DNA of 64,000 nt from Streptosporangiaceae bacterium (GCA_030041195.1 JASHOI010000006.1:7372-71371); one strand, 5' to 3'; shown: positions 35,242-44,341, counted from the first letter of the stretch. Numbers and translations are program-made. The notes: generated from the sequence alone by a model not told the origin.

Positions 35242-36743
35242 CAGCGGCTCACCCCGGCCACGGACAGCCCGAGGCTGGCCTCGATGAACGGGAAGTCGGT
35301 AAGGATGTCGCCGTGGAACATCTCGTGCATCAGCACCAGGTTGTGAAACGACGCCGACCTGGGCCGGCAGCGAGCCAGGCGGCCGCCTTCCAGCCGCAGG
35401 TCGTAGAGCACCTCGCCCGCAGCGGCCTCGGCCCAGCCGACCGCCCGCCCCACCGCGGGGTCACAGCGCGCCCGCACCGGCCCGTCCGGCGCGTCGGCAA
35501 GCTCGTCGGCCACCTGGCGGAGCAGGTGCAAGGACTGGGCGACCTCGTCCCAGCGGACCCACAGCCGGTCCAGCGCGTCCCCGGCGCCCCGCGGGGCGGG
35601 CTCGCGCAATGCGAGCGACGGGTAGGCGTCGTACGGCCGGTGCTGGCGGGTGTCGTCCGAGTAACCCGACGCCTTGCCGATCGGGCCCAGCGCGCCATGC
35701 TCGCGGGCGCGCTCAGGGCTGAGGACGCCGGTGCGGCGCAGCCGGTCCAGGAACGACGCCGTGCCCATCAGCGCGGCGACGTCGCTGGTGATCGCCTTGT
35801 CCAGGCGGCTTATGTCGGCCAGCAGGTCGGCGGGCGATGCGAGCGGCAGGCGGCTGACGCCGCCCGGCACGACCACCCGGCGCCCGAACCTGTTTCCGCA
35901 GGCCCGGCTCACCAGGCGCATCACATGCTCCTTATGAGAGGCGAACCGGGCGGTGGCCACGGCGAGCCCGGCACCATCCGCGAGCCGGACCGCGACGTCC
36001 AGGTGAGAGGCCAGCCGTTCGAGTTCCGCGTGCAGCACCCGGACCAGCGCCGCAGCCCAGGGGACCTCGGCGCCGCAAATTCGCTCCAGAGCGTGGCAGT
36101 AGGCCAGCGTGTGCGCGACCGTCGCGGTGCCCTCGACACGCTCGGCCAGCAGCACGCCGTCCGCGGCGGTCATCTCCTCGAACCGCTTCTCCAGCCCCCG
36201 GTGCTTGTAGAACACGCGCATGTTCAGGTGCGGTATGTCCTCGCCCGGCGTCTCGACGAGGTACTCGATCGACTCCACCACGCCCGAACGCACCGGGCCG
36301 TGCGGGATCGTGAACAGCCCCGGGCCAACCACGTGCAGCGGCAGCGCGTAGGGATCAGGCTCGATCACGGCCGGCCCGCCGGTCTCACCCGGCCTGGGCC
36401 GCAGCGCGCCCTCCGGCGGCTGCGGCAGCAGCAGCGGTTCGGGGCGCGGATGTCCCTGCGGGATCACGCCGAACATGTCGGCGATCTCGCGTTCGTACCA
36501 GAACGCGGCGCCGAGCCGCGGTGTCAGCGACGGATAGCTGGTGGCCGTCGGGGGCAGCACGGCTTCTGCCACCATCACCCCATCGCCACCGACCAGGTGC
36601 GCGCAGAGCACCAGACCTTCCGGGCGGACGGTACCGAAAAGGCCCGCGAACCTGTGACCGGCCGCCACCCGGGCGGCCACTTCATGCCACAGCGCGGTCA
36701 CATGGCCGGACAGCCGGGCGACCGTCATCACGTCCGAGTTCAC
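35241..36743 (-). CDS. HycE-like large subunit without NiFe site, module III
   Basis: 500 aa, GTG 36743. NuoC-like N-terminal domain then NuoD-like domain. The first metal motif is replaced by EGTATVAHTLAYCHALE and the last by FIEASLGLSVAGVSR, so no Ni can be bound by cysteine. Conserved large-subunit features remain (FYKHRGLEKRFEEM, ELERLASHLDV). Together with the cysteine-free NuoB-like domain this makes module III a probably non-redox complex. Confidence 0.88.
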   Translation of the reverse strand: MNSDVMTVARLSGHVTALWHEVAARVAAGHRFAGLFGTVRPEGLVLCAHLVGGDGVMVAEAVLPPTATSYPSLTPRLGAAFWYEREIADMFGVIPQGHPRPEPLLLPQPPEGALRPRPGETGGPAVIEPDPYALPLHVVGPGLFTIPHGPVRSGVVESIEYLVETPGEDIPHLNMRVFYKHRGLEKRFEEMTAADGVLLAERVEGTATVAHTLAYCHALERICGAEVPWAAALVRVLHAELERLASHLDVAVRLADGAGLAVATARFASHKEHVMRLVSRACGNRFGRRVVVPGGVSRLPLASPADLLADISRLDKAITSDVAALMGTASFLDRLRRTGVLSPERAREHGALGPIGKASGYSDDTRQHRPYDAYPSLALREPAPRGAGDALDRLWVRWDEVAQSLHLLRQVADELADAPDGPVRARCDPAVGRAVGWAEAAAGEVLYDLRLEGGRLARCRPRSASFHNLVLMHEMFHGDILTDFPFIEASLGLSVAGVSR

Positions 36744-38227
36744 GCTCCCACCCCAAGCTGGTGAACCGCGCGGGAGAGCAGCCCGGTCAGCTCGGCCGGC
36801 GGGTGGAGCCCGAGCATGAGCAGCACGGCGACCCCGGCGACCACGGGCACCACCATCCACGCGCTGGGCTCGCCCCTGGTGAGCACCGCCCCGCTGCCGG
36901 TGGTCCCGGCCCGGCGAGGCGTCAGCAGCATCCGGTTGCTCGCCAGTGTCAGGCCGAAGAACGCGATCGTCACGAGCACGATCAAGATGGCGGCAGCGGT
37001 ATCGGACGAGGCGCTGAAGCCACCCTCCACGATCTCGAATTCGCTGCGGAAGATGCCGAACGGTGGCATCGCGCACAGCGTGAGGACCGCGATGCCGAAC
37101 AGCGGCCCGCTCCACGGCAGCAGGTCCAGGCCGCCGGTGATCGAAGACATGCTCTTGCTGCCGAACTTGTGCACGAGCACCCCGGCACCCATGAAAGCGT
37201 TGCCCTTGGCCGCGGCGTGAGCGAGCACATGCAGCAGCACTCCTGCCAGCGCGATCGGTGCACCGAAGCTCACCCCGATCGCCAGGATGCCCATGTGCTC
37301 GACGCTGGAATACGCCAGCATGCGTTTCACATTCTGCTGCTCGAGCAGGTAGAGCGCGGCGAGCAGCAGCGACGCGACCCCAAATACCAGCAGTACGTCA
37401 CGGGGGAAACGCGGCCCGAGCACCACGGACGCGACCTGGTAGTACCGCAGGATCGCGTAGAAGCTGACCGCGAGCAGCGATCCGGACAGCAGCGCCGATA
37501 CCGGAGTCGGCGCCTCGGAGTGCGCGTCCGGCAGCCAGGTGTGCACGGGCACTAGGCCCATCTTCGTACCGAACCCGACCACCGCCAGCACGAACGCCAG
37601 CCGGACCGGGGTTTGGGGTAGCCGGGCGCCCGCGTGCAGCAGCGGAATGAACGAGAGGTCGTAGTGCTCGCCGAGCACCCGGGATCCGGCGTAGTAGGCG
37701 AAGATCGTCGCGAGCAGCGCGAGACCGAGGCCAGCCGAGGCGATGAGGATGTACTTCCAGGCCGCTTCGGCGGCCCCGTCGGTGTCCTCGATCGCCACCA
37801 GCAGGGCTGAGATCACGGTGGTGATCTCGATTGCAATCCACAGCAGCGCCAGGTTGCTCATGAGCGGCGCTGCCAGCATCGTCCAGGCAAAGAGATTCAG
37901 CCCCGTGTAGAACCTCCTGGAGTACCGCGAGTAGCCGACCCCGCCCCGTCGCCTGCTGGGAGCCAGGTAGCCGATCGAGTACACGGCGACCGCGGCGTAA
38001 AGGAAGCTCGTGGCCAGCAGGAAAACGGTGCTGATCGCGTCCACCCGCAGGTATGACAGGTAGCTGAGGTCCCGGTGAGCGGCCGCCGGGACCAGTGCGA
38101 GGACCAGCCCGAAACAGACCACGCCGGTGGCTGCGGTGACGGCCTCGGTCACGACGGCCGGGGCACGCAACGACACCAGAGCCGCCGCGAATGGCAAGAC
38201 GAGCAGCAACAAGATCACCACGAGCAT
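36740..38227 (-). CDS. HyfF-like antiporter subunit, module III
   Basis: 495 aa. LLWIAIEITTVISALLV (TM5 Glu), GFGTKMGLVPVHTWLPDAH and SSVEHMGILAIGVSFG are present, so the ion-path residues look intact, unlike the module III HyfB-like protein. Overlaps the large-subunit gene by GTGA. Confidence 0.9.
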   Translation of the reverse strand: MLVVILLLLVLPFAAALVSLRAPAVVTEAVTAATGVVCFGLVLALVPAAAHRDLSYLSYLRVDAISTVFLLATSFLYAAVAVYSIGYLAPSRRRGGVGYSRYSRRFYTGLNLFAWTMLAAPLMSNLALLWIAIEITTVISALLVAIEDTDGAAEAAWKYILIASAGLGLALLATIFAYYAGSRVLGEHYDLSFIPLLHAGARLPQTPVRLAFVLAVVGFGTKMGLVPVHTWLPDAHSEAPTPVSALLSGSLLAVSFYAILRYYQVASVVLGPRFPRDVLLVFGVASLLLAALYLLEQQNVKRMLAYSSVEHMGILAIGVSFGAPIALAGVLLHVLAHAAAKGNAFMGAGVLVHKFGSKSMSSITGGLDLLPWSGPLFGIAVLTLCAMPPFGIFRSEFEIVEGGFSASSDTAAAILIVLVTIAFFGLTLASNRMLLTPRRAGTTGSGAVLTRGEPSAWMVVPVVAGVAVLLMLGLHPPAELTGLLSRAVHQLGVGA

Positions 38228-38230
38228 CGC

Positions 38231-38944
38231 TCAGCCCCGCAGACTAGTCAGGTCGGCGGTGGACAGCGACTCGGCCCGCCCGTGGTGCACCCGGATCAGC
38301 AGCTCCAGCACAACGACGGCGACCAGCAGGTCGAACAGGAACGCCACTTCGAGGAACAGCGGCAGCCCGGCGGCGACCACGAGCGACGCCAGGGAGATCC
38401 CGTTCTCCAGCGACAAGAAGCCGATCGCCTGGGATGCCACGTCACGTCGCATGATCATCAGCACGAACGCCACCAGCACTACGGATACGGAGATCTCCAG
38501 GGCTGTGGGCGGCAGGGCGGAACTATGAATATCCAGGGCCCGGGCCGAGAAGAAGCCGAACGCGGCGACGGCGATCGCCAGCAGCACGGTGTTGGCCAGG
38601 CCCAGCGAGCCGCTGCCGGCAATCTCGGTCCAGCCCAGGGCCGGCTCGTCCTTGCCCGCCCGGCCCATGCCACGCAGCAGCCTGCGCAGCACGACCGGGA
38701 CGATCACGACCTTCAGCGCCGCCGAAAGCGCCGCGAGGACATACAGGTCCGGCAGGTGCCGCACGGCGCCAACCAGGATCGCGAGCACGGAGATGAGAGC
38801 GGCCTGAACCGCATAGAGGCGCACCTGATCGCGAATCAGCGCCTGCCGGAACATGCCGAACTCGGCCAGCAGCACACCCAGCGCGATCACGCTGGATTCG
38901 CCCGAGTAAACGCTCGGCGCCGCCACCGCGGCCGTCGCCGACAT
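38231..38944 (-). CDS. HyfE-like subunit, module III
   Basis: 237 aa, ATG 38944 (TGATG overlap with the HyfC-like stop). Six helices, FLSLENGISLASLVVAAGLP in place of the LIVENGVFLGAI motif of modules I and II, keeping the Glu. More diverged than the other two HyfE-like proteins. Confidence 0.87.
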   Translation of the reverse strand: MSATAAVAAPSVYSGESSVIALGVLLAEFGMFRQALIRDQVRLYAVQAALISVLAILVGAVRHLPDLYVLAALSAALKVVIVPVVLRRLLRGMGRAGKDEPALGWTEIAGSGSLGLANTVLLAIAVAAFGFFSARALDIHSSALPPTALEISVSVVLVAFVLMIMRRDVASQAIGFLSLENGISLASLVVAAGLPLFLEVAFLFDLLVAVVVLELLIRVHHGRAESLSTADLTSLRG

Positions 38945-39906
38945 CAGCCACCCCCAAGGTAAAGCGTGAACACTCCGAGCACCGCGAGCAGGAAAGCCGC
39001 GGAAACGAATTCAGTGATCTTGAACAGGCGCAGCTTGGCGAACGAGTTGTCGATAACGGCCACAACGATCCCCAGCACGGCCGCCTTGCCGACCAGCGCG
39101 ACGATCGCCAGCGCCACGGCAGGCCACCGCGTGGTGGCGGCCAGACCCCAGGGCGCGACGAAGATGTTGATCAGGATCGTGTAGAGGATCAGCTGCTTCA
39201 TCCACGATCCCCACTTCAGCAGCGCGAAGTAGGGACCGGAGTGCTCGAACGGCCGCGCCTCCTCGATCATCCCGAACTCGTTCGTGCCGGTGTGCGTCTC
39301 CACCGGTATCCGGCCGGTCTCCGCCAGGATCACCATGAACAGCGCGGCCGCGGCGAGCAGGTGGGCGGGCCGCACGATCTGGCTCGCCGACGAGCGCACG
39401 GTAGCGGCCAGCGCGTACGGCAGGTCGGTCCCGGTCACCAGCGCGACGACGAAGATCACGAACAGCACGACGGGCTCGGTGATCGCGCTGAACGTCTTCG
39501 CCCGGCTGGCGCCAAGCTGGGCGTACGGGCTCCCGGTCTCCGAGGCAGCGATCGCGACCAGGAAGCTGGCCAGGGCCAGAATGAGCCCGCCGCCGAGGAT
39601 GTCGCCCATGTAGCCGAGCGGCAGCCCGAAGCTGGTCAGCACCGGGATCAGCAGCGGCACGGTCAAATAACACGCCGCCGCGCCCACCGGCGCGGCCAGG
39701 AACACCCAGCTGGCCCCCTCGGGTGCCAGCGCCTCCTTGCGGAGCAGCTTGGCCAGGTCGTAGTACGGCTGCAGCACCCGCGGGCCGGCGCGGCCTTGCA
39801 GCCGCGCCTCCACGCGCGCGATCACGCCCGAGATCCCAGGTGCCGCAAGCGCGATGGTCGCGACCTGCAAGAACTGAACAACCGGTATCGGAAGGGTTCC
39901 GCTCAC
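38944..39906 (-). CDS. HyfC/HycD-like subunit, module III
   Basis: 320 aa, GTG 39906 overlapping the stop of a 27-codon ORF (GTGA). Eight helices; loop ETGRIPVETHTG, FGMIEEARPFEHSG and WGSWMKQLILYT correspond to NuoH/HycD signatures. First membrane gene of the module III operon. Confidence 0.88.
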   Translation of the reverse strand: MSGTLPIPVVQFLQVATIALAAPGISGVIARVEARLQGRAGPRVLQPYYDLAKLLRKEALAPEGASWVFLAAPVGAAACYLTVPLLIPVLTSFGLPLGYMGDILGGGLILALASFLVAIAASETGSPYAQLGASRAKTFSAITEPVVLFVIFVVALVTGTDLPYALAATVRSSASQIVRPAHLLAAAALFMVILAETGRIPVETHTGTNEFGMIEEARPFEHSGPYFALLKWGSWMKQLILYTILINIFVAPWGLAATTRWPAVALAIVALVGKAAVLGIVVAVIDNSFAKLRLFKITEFVSAAFLLAVLGVFTLYLGGG

Positions 39907-39986
39907 CGGTCCGCACCCGCGACCTGGGACAGGGGCACTATGCCCCCACTACTTTTGCCGGGCGGCTCCGGCGCCACGTCCGTCAC
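39903..39986 (-). CDS. 27-aa leader ORF of module III
   Basis: GTG 39986 five bases after AGGAGGC, which is the arm of the riboswitch hairpin; peptide begins MTDVAPEPPGKSSGG and its stop overlaps the start of the HyfC-like gene. The HyfC-like gene has no SD of its own at that spot, so coupling through this ORF is the likely route of control. Confidence 0.5.
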   Translation of the reverse strand: MTDVAPEPPGKSSGGIVPLSQVAGADR

Positions 39987-39991
39987 TGCTT

Positions 39992-40077
39992 GCCTCCTGT
40001 AAGCCCGCCGGGTCTCCCAGGCGAGATTGCAGAGGCCATTAGCGACACCTTCCGCGGTTACGGCGAGCCTCATCACC
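39992..40077 (-). ncRNA. Fluoride (crcB) riboswitch of module III
   Basis: 5' half GGTGATGAGGCTCGCC (40062-40077), 3' half GCTAATGGCCTCTGC (ends 40029). GCCTCT can pair with AGGAGGC (39992-39998), the SD of the leader ORF. Back to back with a second-family RNA on the plus strand. Confidence 0.94.
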
Positions 40078-40085
40078 AGCCCCTC

Positions 40086-40115
40086 ATTGTGGCGCAAGCC
40101 CTGCTGCTCCTGCAA
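40086..40115 (-). promoter_or_regulatory. Promoter of the module III riboswitch
   Basis: -35 TTGCAG (40110-40115) and -10 CACAAT (40086-40091), 18-base spacing, eight bases upstream of the aptamer. Confidence 0.55.
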
Positions 40116-40140
40116 ATTCACTCGGCTAAGCTGCGGTACC

Positions 40141-40189
40141 GGCGGAGGGGCCCGCCGTCGACCGCGGATGAGCCGCCAACGGTCCCTGC
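40141..40189 (+). ncRNA. Second-family (crcB-like variant) RNA upstream of MFS gene
   Basis: 5' half GGCGGAGGGGCCCGCC, 3' half GCCAACGGTCCCTGC. Same topology as the fluoride aptamer: loop AGGGGCC pairs with GGUCCCU. CCTGCC is followed by AGGGGCTGGAGG carrying the SD. Confidence 0.75.
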
Positions 40190-40210
40190 CAGGGGCTGGA
40201 GGATGGTCAG

Positions 40211-41425
40211 GTGCCCGAGCCCGGTGGTTCTGGATCCAGCCGGGTGCCGTTGCCTCGGCGAGCGGCCCAAGCGTCCCCAGCTCTCAAGTTTGTGCTGATG
40301 GTCGGCGTCATGAGTTTCTTCGCTGACTTTACCTACGAAGGGTCGCGCTCGGTCATCGGCCCTTACCTGGGCGCGCTCGGCGCCGGGGCGCTGGCGATCA
40401 GCGTGATCAGCGGGCTGGGCGAGTTCCTCGGTTACGGACTGCGCCTGTTCTCTGGGCGCAGCGCCGACCGGACCGGACGGTACTGGCCGATCACGATCGG
40501 CGGTTATGCGGTCCAGATGGCAGCGGTACCGCTGCTCGCGCTGGCCAGGAACTGGCAGCTGGCCGCGCTGCTGATCATCGCCGAGCGGATCGGCAAGGCC
40601 ACCCGAAACCCGCCGCGGGACGCGATGCTGTCGCACGCAGCGCGGGAAATGGGGTACGGCTGGGGCTTTGGCGTACACGAGGCGCTGGATCAGTTCGGCG
40701 CGATGTTCGGCCCCCTGCTCGTCGCGGTGGTCTTGGCGGTGAGCGGGCACGACTACCGGCTGGCGTTCGCGGCCCTCGCGATCCCGGCCGCGATCACGCT
40801 GTCGCTGGTGCTGATCGCACGCAGATTCTTCCCGCGACCGCAGGATCTTGCGGCCGGCCCGGACGGAGTAACCACTGGGGGCCTACCGCGGGTGTTCTGG
40901 GTGTACCTGGCCGCAGCCGCTCTGGCCGCCTCGGGGTTCGCGGACTTCCCGCTGATCGCGTTCCACTGGCAGCAGGCCGCTACCATGCAGCCGCCGCTCA
41001 TCCCTGTGTTCTACGCGGTCGCGATGGCGGTCAGTGGCGTCGGGTCTCTTATCTTCGGGCGCCTATTCGACCGGTCCGGAATCGGGGTGCTGATCCCGCT
41101 GACCGTGGCAACCGCCGGGTATGCACCGCTGGTATTCCTCGGCGGCCTGTGGGCCGGGCTGGCGGGCGTAGCGCTGTGGGGGCTCGGAATGGGAGTTCAG
41201 GAGTCGATCATTCCCGCCGCCGTTGCGCCGATGGTTTCGCCAGACCGCCGGGCGTCCGCGTACGGACTGTTCACCGGCGCCTACGGCACAGCCTGGGTGC
41301 TGGGCAGCATCGTAATTGGCCTGCTGTTCGACACCTCGCTCGGTGCGGTCACCGCTTTCGCCGTGGCCGCTCAACTCGCGGCGATCCCATTCCTCCTGAT
41401 CGTCCGCTCGCGCACGACAGCCTAG
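40211..41425 (+). CDS. MFS transporter
   Basis: 404 aa, GTG start after CTGGAGGATGG. Twelve hydrophobic helices with the MFS loop motif GRSADRTGRYWP between helices 2 and 3, and a second LIFGRLFDRSG between helices 8 and 9. The motif ERIGKATRNPPRDAMLSHA in the first half is typical of one actinobacterial MFS subgroup with no known substrate. Its leader holds the second-family RNA, so its substrate may hint at that RNA's ligand. Its TAG stop overlaps the convergent Nudix stop in one CTAG. Confidence 0.85.
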   Translation: MPEPGGSGSSRVPLPRRAAQASPALKFVLMVGVMSFFADFTYEGSRSVIGPYLGALGAGALAISVISGLGEFLGYGLRLFSGRSADRTGRYWPITIGGYAVQMAAVPLLALARNWQLAALLIIAERIGKATRNPPRDAMLSHAAREMGYGWGFGVHEALDQFGAMFGPLLVAVVLAVSGHDYRLAFAALAIPAAITLSLVLIARRFFPRPQDLAAGPDGVTTGGLPRVFWVYLAAAALAASGFADFPLIAFHWQQAATMQPPLIPVFYAVAMAVSGVGSLIFGRLFDRSGIGVLIPLTVATAGYAPLVFLGGLWAGLAGVALWGLGMGVQESIIPAAVAPMVSPDRRASAYGLFTGAYGTAWVLGSIVIGLLFDTSLGAVTAFAVAAQLAAIPFLLIVRSRTTA

Positions 41426-41886
41426 GGCTCGCGCGCCGGCCGCCAAAGGTTGGCCAGGTAAGGGGCGTACAGTTCGCGGTGGCGGTCGAGCATCGCGCGC
41501 AGGTGGCCGGCCACGGGTGGCCGCAGGTCCAGCTCCTGTATCCGGTCAACCGGGACGAACACTGGCGCCAGGCCCTTCTCGAGCTGCTCAGGCATCTGGT
41601 CCGGTGCCGGATCGGCAGCCAAGAATACGATGTCGACGGTGCGCGGGCCGGAGTCCGGACCGCTGGCTTCCAGTACGTACGCCACCCTGTCGGGGTTGAC
41701 GTAAAGACCGGTCTCCTCGCGCACCTCACGGCGTGCGCACGCCGCCATACTCTCGCCGGGCCGGGGAGTGCCGCCGGGCAGTACCCAGTCGCCAGCACCG
41801 CTGCCAACACGATGCACCAGCAGAACCGTTCGCTTGCGGAGGACAATGGCCGAGCAGCGCAGCTCTACGCCGTCAGGCATGTTCAT
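41422..41886 (-). CDS. Nudix hydrolase
   Basis: 154 aa, ATG 41886 with AAGGAG six bases upstream (a longer frame upstream lacks an SD). Nudix box GTPRPGESMAACARREVREE followed by TG is complete. Short N-terminal strand MNMPDGVELRCSAIVL. Substrate unknown. Convergent with the MFS gene and just downstream of PAP2. Confidence 0.87.
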   Translation of the reverse strand: MNMPDGVELRCSAIVLRKRTVLLVHRVGSGAGDWVLPGGTPRPGESMAACARREVREETGLYVNPDRVAYVLEASGPDSGPRTVDIVFLAADPAPDQMPEQLEKGLAPVFVPVDRIQELDLRPPVAGHLRAMLDRHRELYAPYLANLWRPAREP

Positions 41887-41914
41887 GCAACTCCTTAGGT
41901 ATCTGCCGGTCCGG

Positions 41915-42625
41915 CTATGCCCGGCCGGACTTCGCTGGTGCCGCCGAGGCGACGTCCGCGAGCTGCAGCCAGCCTTCGGCAAACAGCCACGCGGACAGTA
42001 CGTCACTGGGCCAGTGCACGCCGAGATAAATCCTGCTCGAGCCCACGCATACGGCAACGAGAAGCGGAACGCCGTGCCTGCCTAGGCCGCTGGTTGTACA
42101 TCTAACGCAAGCTCCTGCCGTCAGGACCGCCAGCGACGTGTGCTTCGAAGGCATGCTGAATCCCTCGGGCTCGGTCAGCCATATCGCGTCAGGCGGCCGG
42201 GGCCGGGCAATCGCCCGGGACAGGATGCGGCGGACGACCGCTCCGGTGACCACCGCAAGGCCCGGCACGCACGCCTGCTGCCAGCTGCCCCGCCGCATCG
42301 CCATGGCGGTGGCGGCGGCTATGGAGATGGCCACGAAACGTGGCTCACCGAGCGAGCTGACCGTCCGGGCGGTTCGCACCGCGGCCGGGTTGCGCCCATT
42401 CTCGGCCAGCCTGATCACTGCCTGGTCGAGCCTGCCGATCAGGCCGTGTCCCGGCCGGGCGACGATCGCGGCGAGGCCGGCGAACGCTAGCGCGCTTCCG
42501 CAGGCGTGCCTAACCACCGTGCGCTCGAGTCCGGCCACAGCCCCGCTCCTCTCGGCTAGCCAGCAGGACCCATTGGCCACCGGGGCAATGCGCACGCGCC
42601 AATGCGCGGCTTCGGCGGGATCCAT
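41915..42625 (-). CDS. PAP2-type membrane phosphatase
   Basis: 236 aa; the start is uncertain because no clear SD precedes ATG 42625. The three PAP2 motifs are present: SRAIARPRPP, MPSKHTSLA (PSxH) and GSSRIYLGVHWPSDV (SRxxxxxHxxxD). About five membrane helices. Such enzymes dephosphorylate lipid phosphates or undecaprenyl pyrophosphate at the membrane. Divergent from the four-HTH gene. Confidence 0.85.
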   Translation of the reverse strand: MDPAEAAHWRVRIAPVANGSCWLAERSGAVAGLERTVVRHACGSALAFAGLAAIVARPGHGLIGRLDQAVIRLAENGRNPAAVRTARTVSSLGEPRFVAISIAAATAMAMRRGSWQQACVPGLAVVTGAVVRRILSRAIARPRPPDAIWLTEPEGFSMPSKHTSLAVLTAGACVRCTTSGLGRHGVPLLVAVCVGSSRIYLGVHWPSDVLSAWLFAEGWLQLADVASAAPAKSGRA

Positions 42626-42828
42626 CGCCGAGTGGGCTCGCCACTGCGATCATGATAGGCGAGGCCCGTCTCAGGCCGCACGCCCCGGTAGGTGGTGTCT
42701 GATGTTACGCGCCTACGCCCTGATCGATGACCACCTGAGCTGTACGCATCCCGCCTGCGCTGGCAGCCGCCGACCCGCCCGCCGGCCTTGCGAGGTTGGA
42801 TTATCCGCTCGGCTACGCTATGAGCAAC

Positions 42829-42888
42829 GGCGGAGGGGCCCGCCGTAGACTGCGGAGACGCCGCCAACGGTCCCTGCCAGCAGGCAGG
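42829..42888 (+). ncRNA. Second-family RNA upstream of four-HTH gene
   Basis: 5' half GGCGGAGGGGCCCGCC (42829-42844), 3' half GCCAACGGTCCCTGC (ends 42877). CCTGCC forms a perfect hairpin with GGCAGG (42883-42888), which overlaps the SD AGGAGG. Confidence 0.78.
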
Positions 42889-42899
42889 AGGTTAGTGGC

Positions 42900-43820
42900 G
42901 TGCGCCCGAGCCACGACGCGGGCTGCTGCCCGTATGCATGGGGACCGGTTGATTCACCGGGTTCGACGCGTGACCACCCAACCGGGACCGTACCGGTCGA
43001 GACGGCAGCGCTGATCAGCCATCTCTATGACTGCCAGGGGCTCTCAACATATGAGATCGCGAAGCGCGTTGGACTCAGCCGGCAACGCGTCGGGCGATTG
43101 CTGAACAAGGCTGGGGTCGCGGTCAAACCACGTGGCGCGGGCCGACAGCGAAAGCCTGACCCGCAGCAAGCCGCACTTACCGACCTCGCCGTCCGTCTCT
43201 ACGAGAACTCGAATCTGTCGTCGCGTGAGATTTCGGTGCTTACCGGAATGCCAGAGCGGACGGTTAGAGACCGGCTGCGCGATCGGGGCGTACGCATGCG
43301 CACGCGAGGACGGGCCAACAGGGAGGACCGGGCAGCGGCGCCTGCGGAGGCGCTCGTTGAGCTGTACATCCGAGCAGGGCTGAGTGCGGCAGAGGCAGGC
43401 CGACGATTGGGGGTACCCGGCAGGGTGGTCCTCCGTACCGCGCACGATCAGGGCCTGCCGGTGCGCATCGGCGGGCCAGAGCCACGTCACGGACCCAGCG
43501 AGATAGAGCTGATCGATGCGCTGTATGCCGATCCGATGGTGCGGCAGATACTTTCCAAGAACGGGATCCTCCCCCGGCCGGCCGGAGGCCCGATCTGGCA
43601 GCGTTTTCCGGTGCCCGTATATATAAGCCCGGAGCTGGCGAGAGAACTGTACGTACCCTGTGGGCTAGGCCTGCGGCACATCGAGCTCATAACCGGCCAG
43701 CCGGCTGAGACCGTCCGAGATCTCCTGCGTGCGCAAGGAATCTCATTGCGGCAACAGGGCGGCAGATCACCGTTCATGCGAAGATGGCGGAGCGCAAATC
43801 GTGGCGCTCAACAGGCCTGA
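42900..43820 (+). CDS. Protein with four tandem helix-turn-helix repeats
   Basis: 306 aa, GTG after AGGAGG. Four similar HTH units at about residues 42-72 (GLSTYEIAKRVGLSRQRVG), 100-130 (NLSSREISVLTGMPERTVR), 155-187 (GLSAAEAGRRLGVPGRVVL) and 250-282 (GLGLRHIELITGQPAETVR), each preceded by LY. No sensor or enzyme domain recognised. It could bind a long repeated DNA site and is the only plausible dedicated regulator inside the fluoride locus. Under a second-family RNA. Confidence 0.75.
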   Translation: MRPSHDAGCCPYAWGPVDSPGSTRDHPTGTVPVETAALISHLYDCQGLSTYEIAKRVGLSRQRVGRLLNKAGVAVKPRGAGRQRKPDPQQAALTDLAVRLYENSNLSSREISVLTGMPERTVRDRLRDRGVRMRTRGRANREDRAAAPAEALVELYIRAGLSAAEAGRRLGVPGRVVLRTAHDQGLPVRIGGPEPRHGPSEIELIDALYADPMVRQILSKNGILPRPAGGPIWQRFPVPVYISPELARELYVPCGLGLRHIELITGQPAETVRDLLRAQGISLRQQGGRSPFMRRWRSANRGAQQA

Positions 43821-43927
43821 CCTTTCCGCCTGGAGGCTTGCAGAAGATACGCAGCAATGGCTCGCGCTCGGGAGTCGCACAGCCCGCCGGCCACGTCTGC
43901 AGCCAGGAACAGGTACTGTTGACGGTA

Positions 43928-43984
43928 GGCGGAGGGGCTCGCCGCAAACGCGCCAAGGCCAACGGTCCCTGTGTGGCGAACAGG
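43928..43984 (+). ncRNA. Second-family RNA upstream of ABC-F remnant
   Basis: 5' half GGCGGAGGGGCTCGCC, 3' half GGCCAACGGTCCCTGT. CCTGT pairs with ACAGG (43980-43984), which carries the SD-like AGGA. The C-U change in the loop keeps pairing by G-U. Confidence 0.75.
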
Positions 43985-43995
43985 ATGCGTGCGGC

Positions 43996-44295
43996 ATGAA
44001 CCAGATCATCGCGGTCAATCACGCCCGGAAGTCTTTCGATGGCAGGGTCGCCCTTGACGATGTGACGCTTGCCTTCCTGCCCAGCGCGAAGATTGGCGCT
44101 GCCGGGCCCAATGGCACCGGCAAGTCGACGTTGCCGCGGATGATGGCCGGCCGGGCCGCGCTCACGTGCCTGGCCAGCACACGCGGGCTGCGGTGGGCGC
44201 CTCTGGACCCGAGATCTGGCGTCATCCAGCTGGTCACTTACGATGGCGAGCACCTCGGCCACGTCCGCCGAGACAGCGCCTGCGCCACAGGCTAA
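43996..44295 (+). pseudogene. ABC-F (EttA-like) N-terminal remnant
   Basis: 99 codons. The first 60 residues align in order with the start of EttA-type ABC-F ATPases (KSFDGRVALDDVTLAFLPSAKIGAAGPNGTGKSTL, quoted in two pieces: KSFDGRVALDDVTLAF and GPNGTGKST), including Walker A. After RMMAGRAAL the reading frame loses resemblance and stops; there is no signature motif, Walker B or second ATPase domain (complete proteins are about 550 aa). Either a decayed gene whose riboswitch remains, or a short reused peptide. ABC-F proteins act on the ribosome. Confidence 0.7.
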
Positions 44296-44341
44296 GGATC
44301 AGCAGAACGCCGCCCTGAGGAGCGGCCGTTCACAGGGTCCA

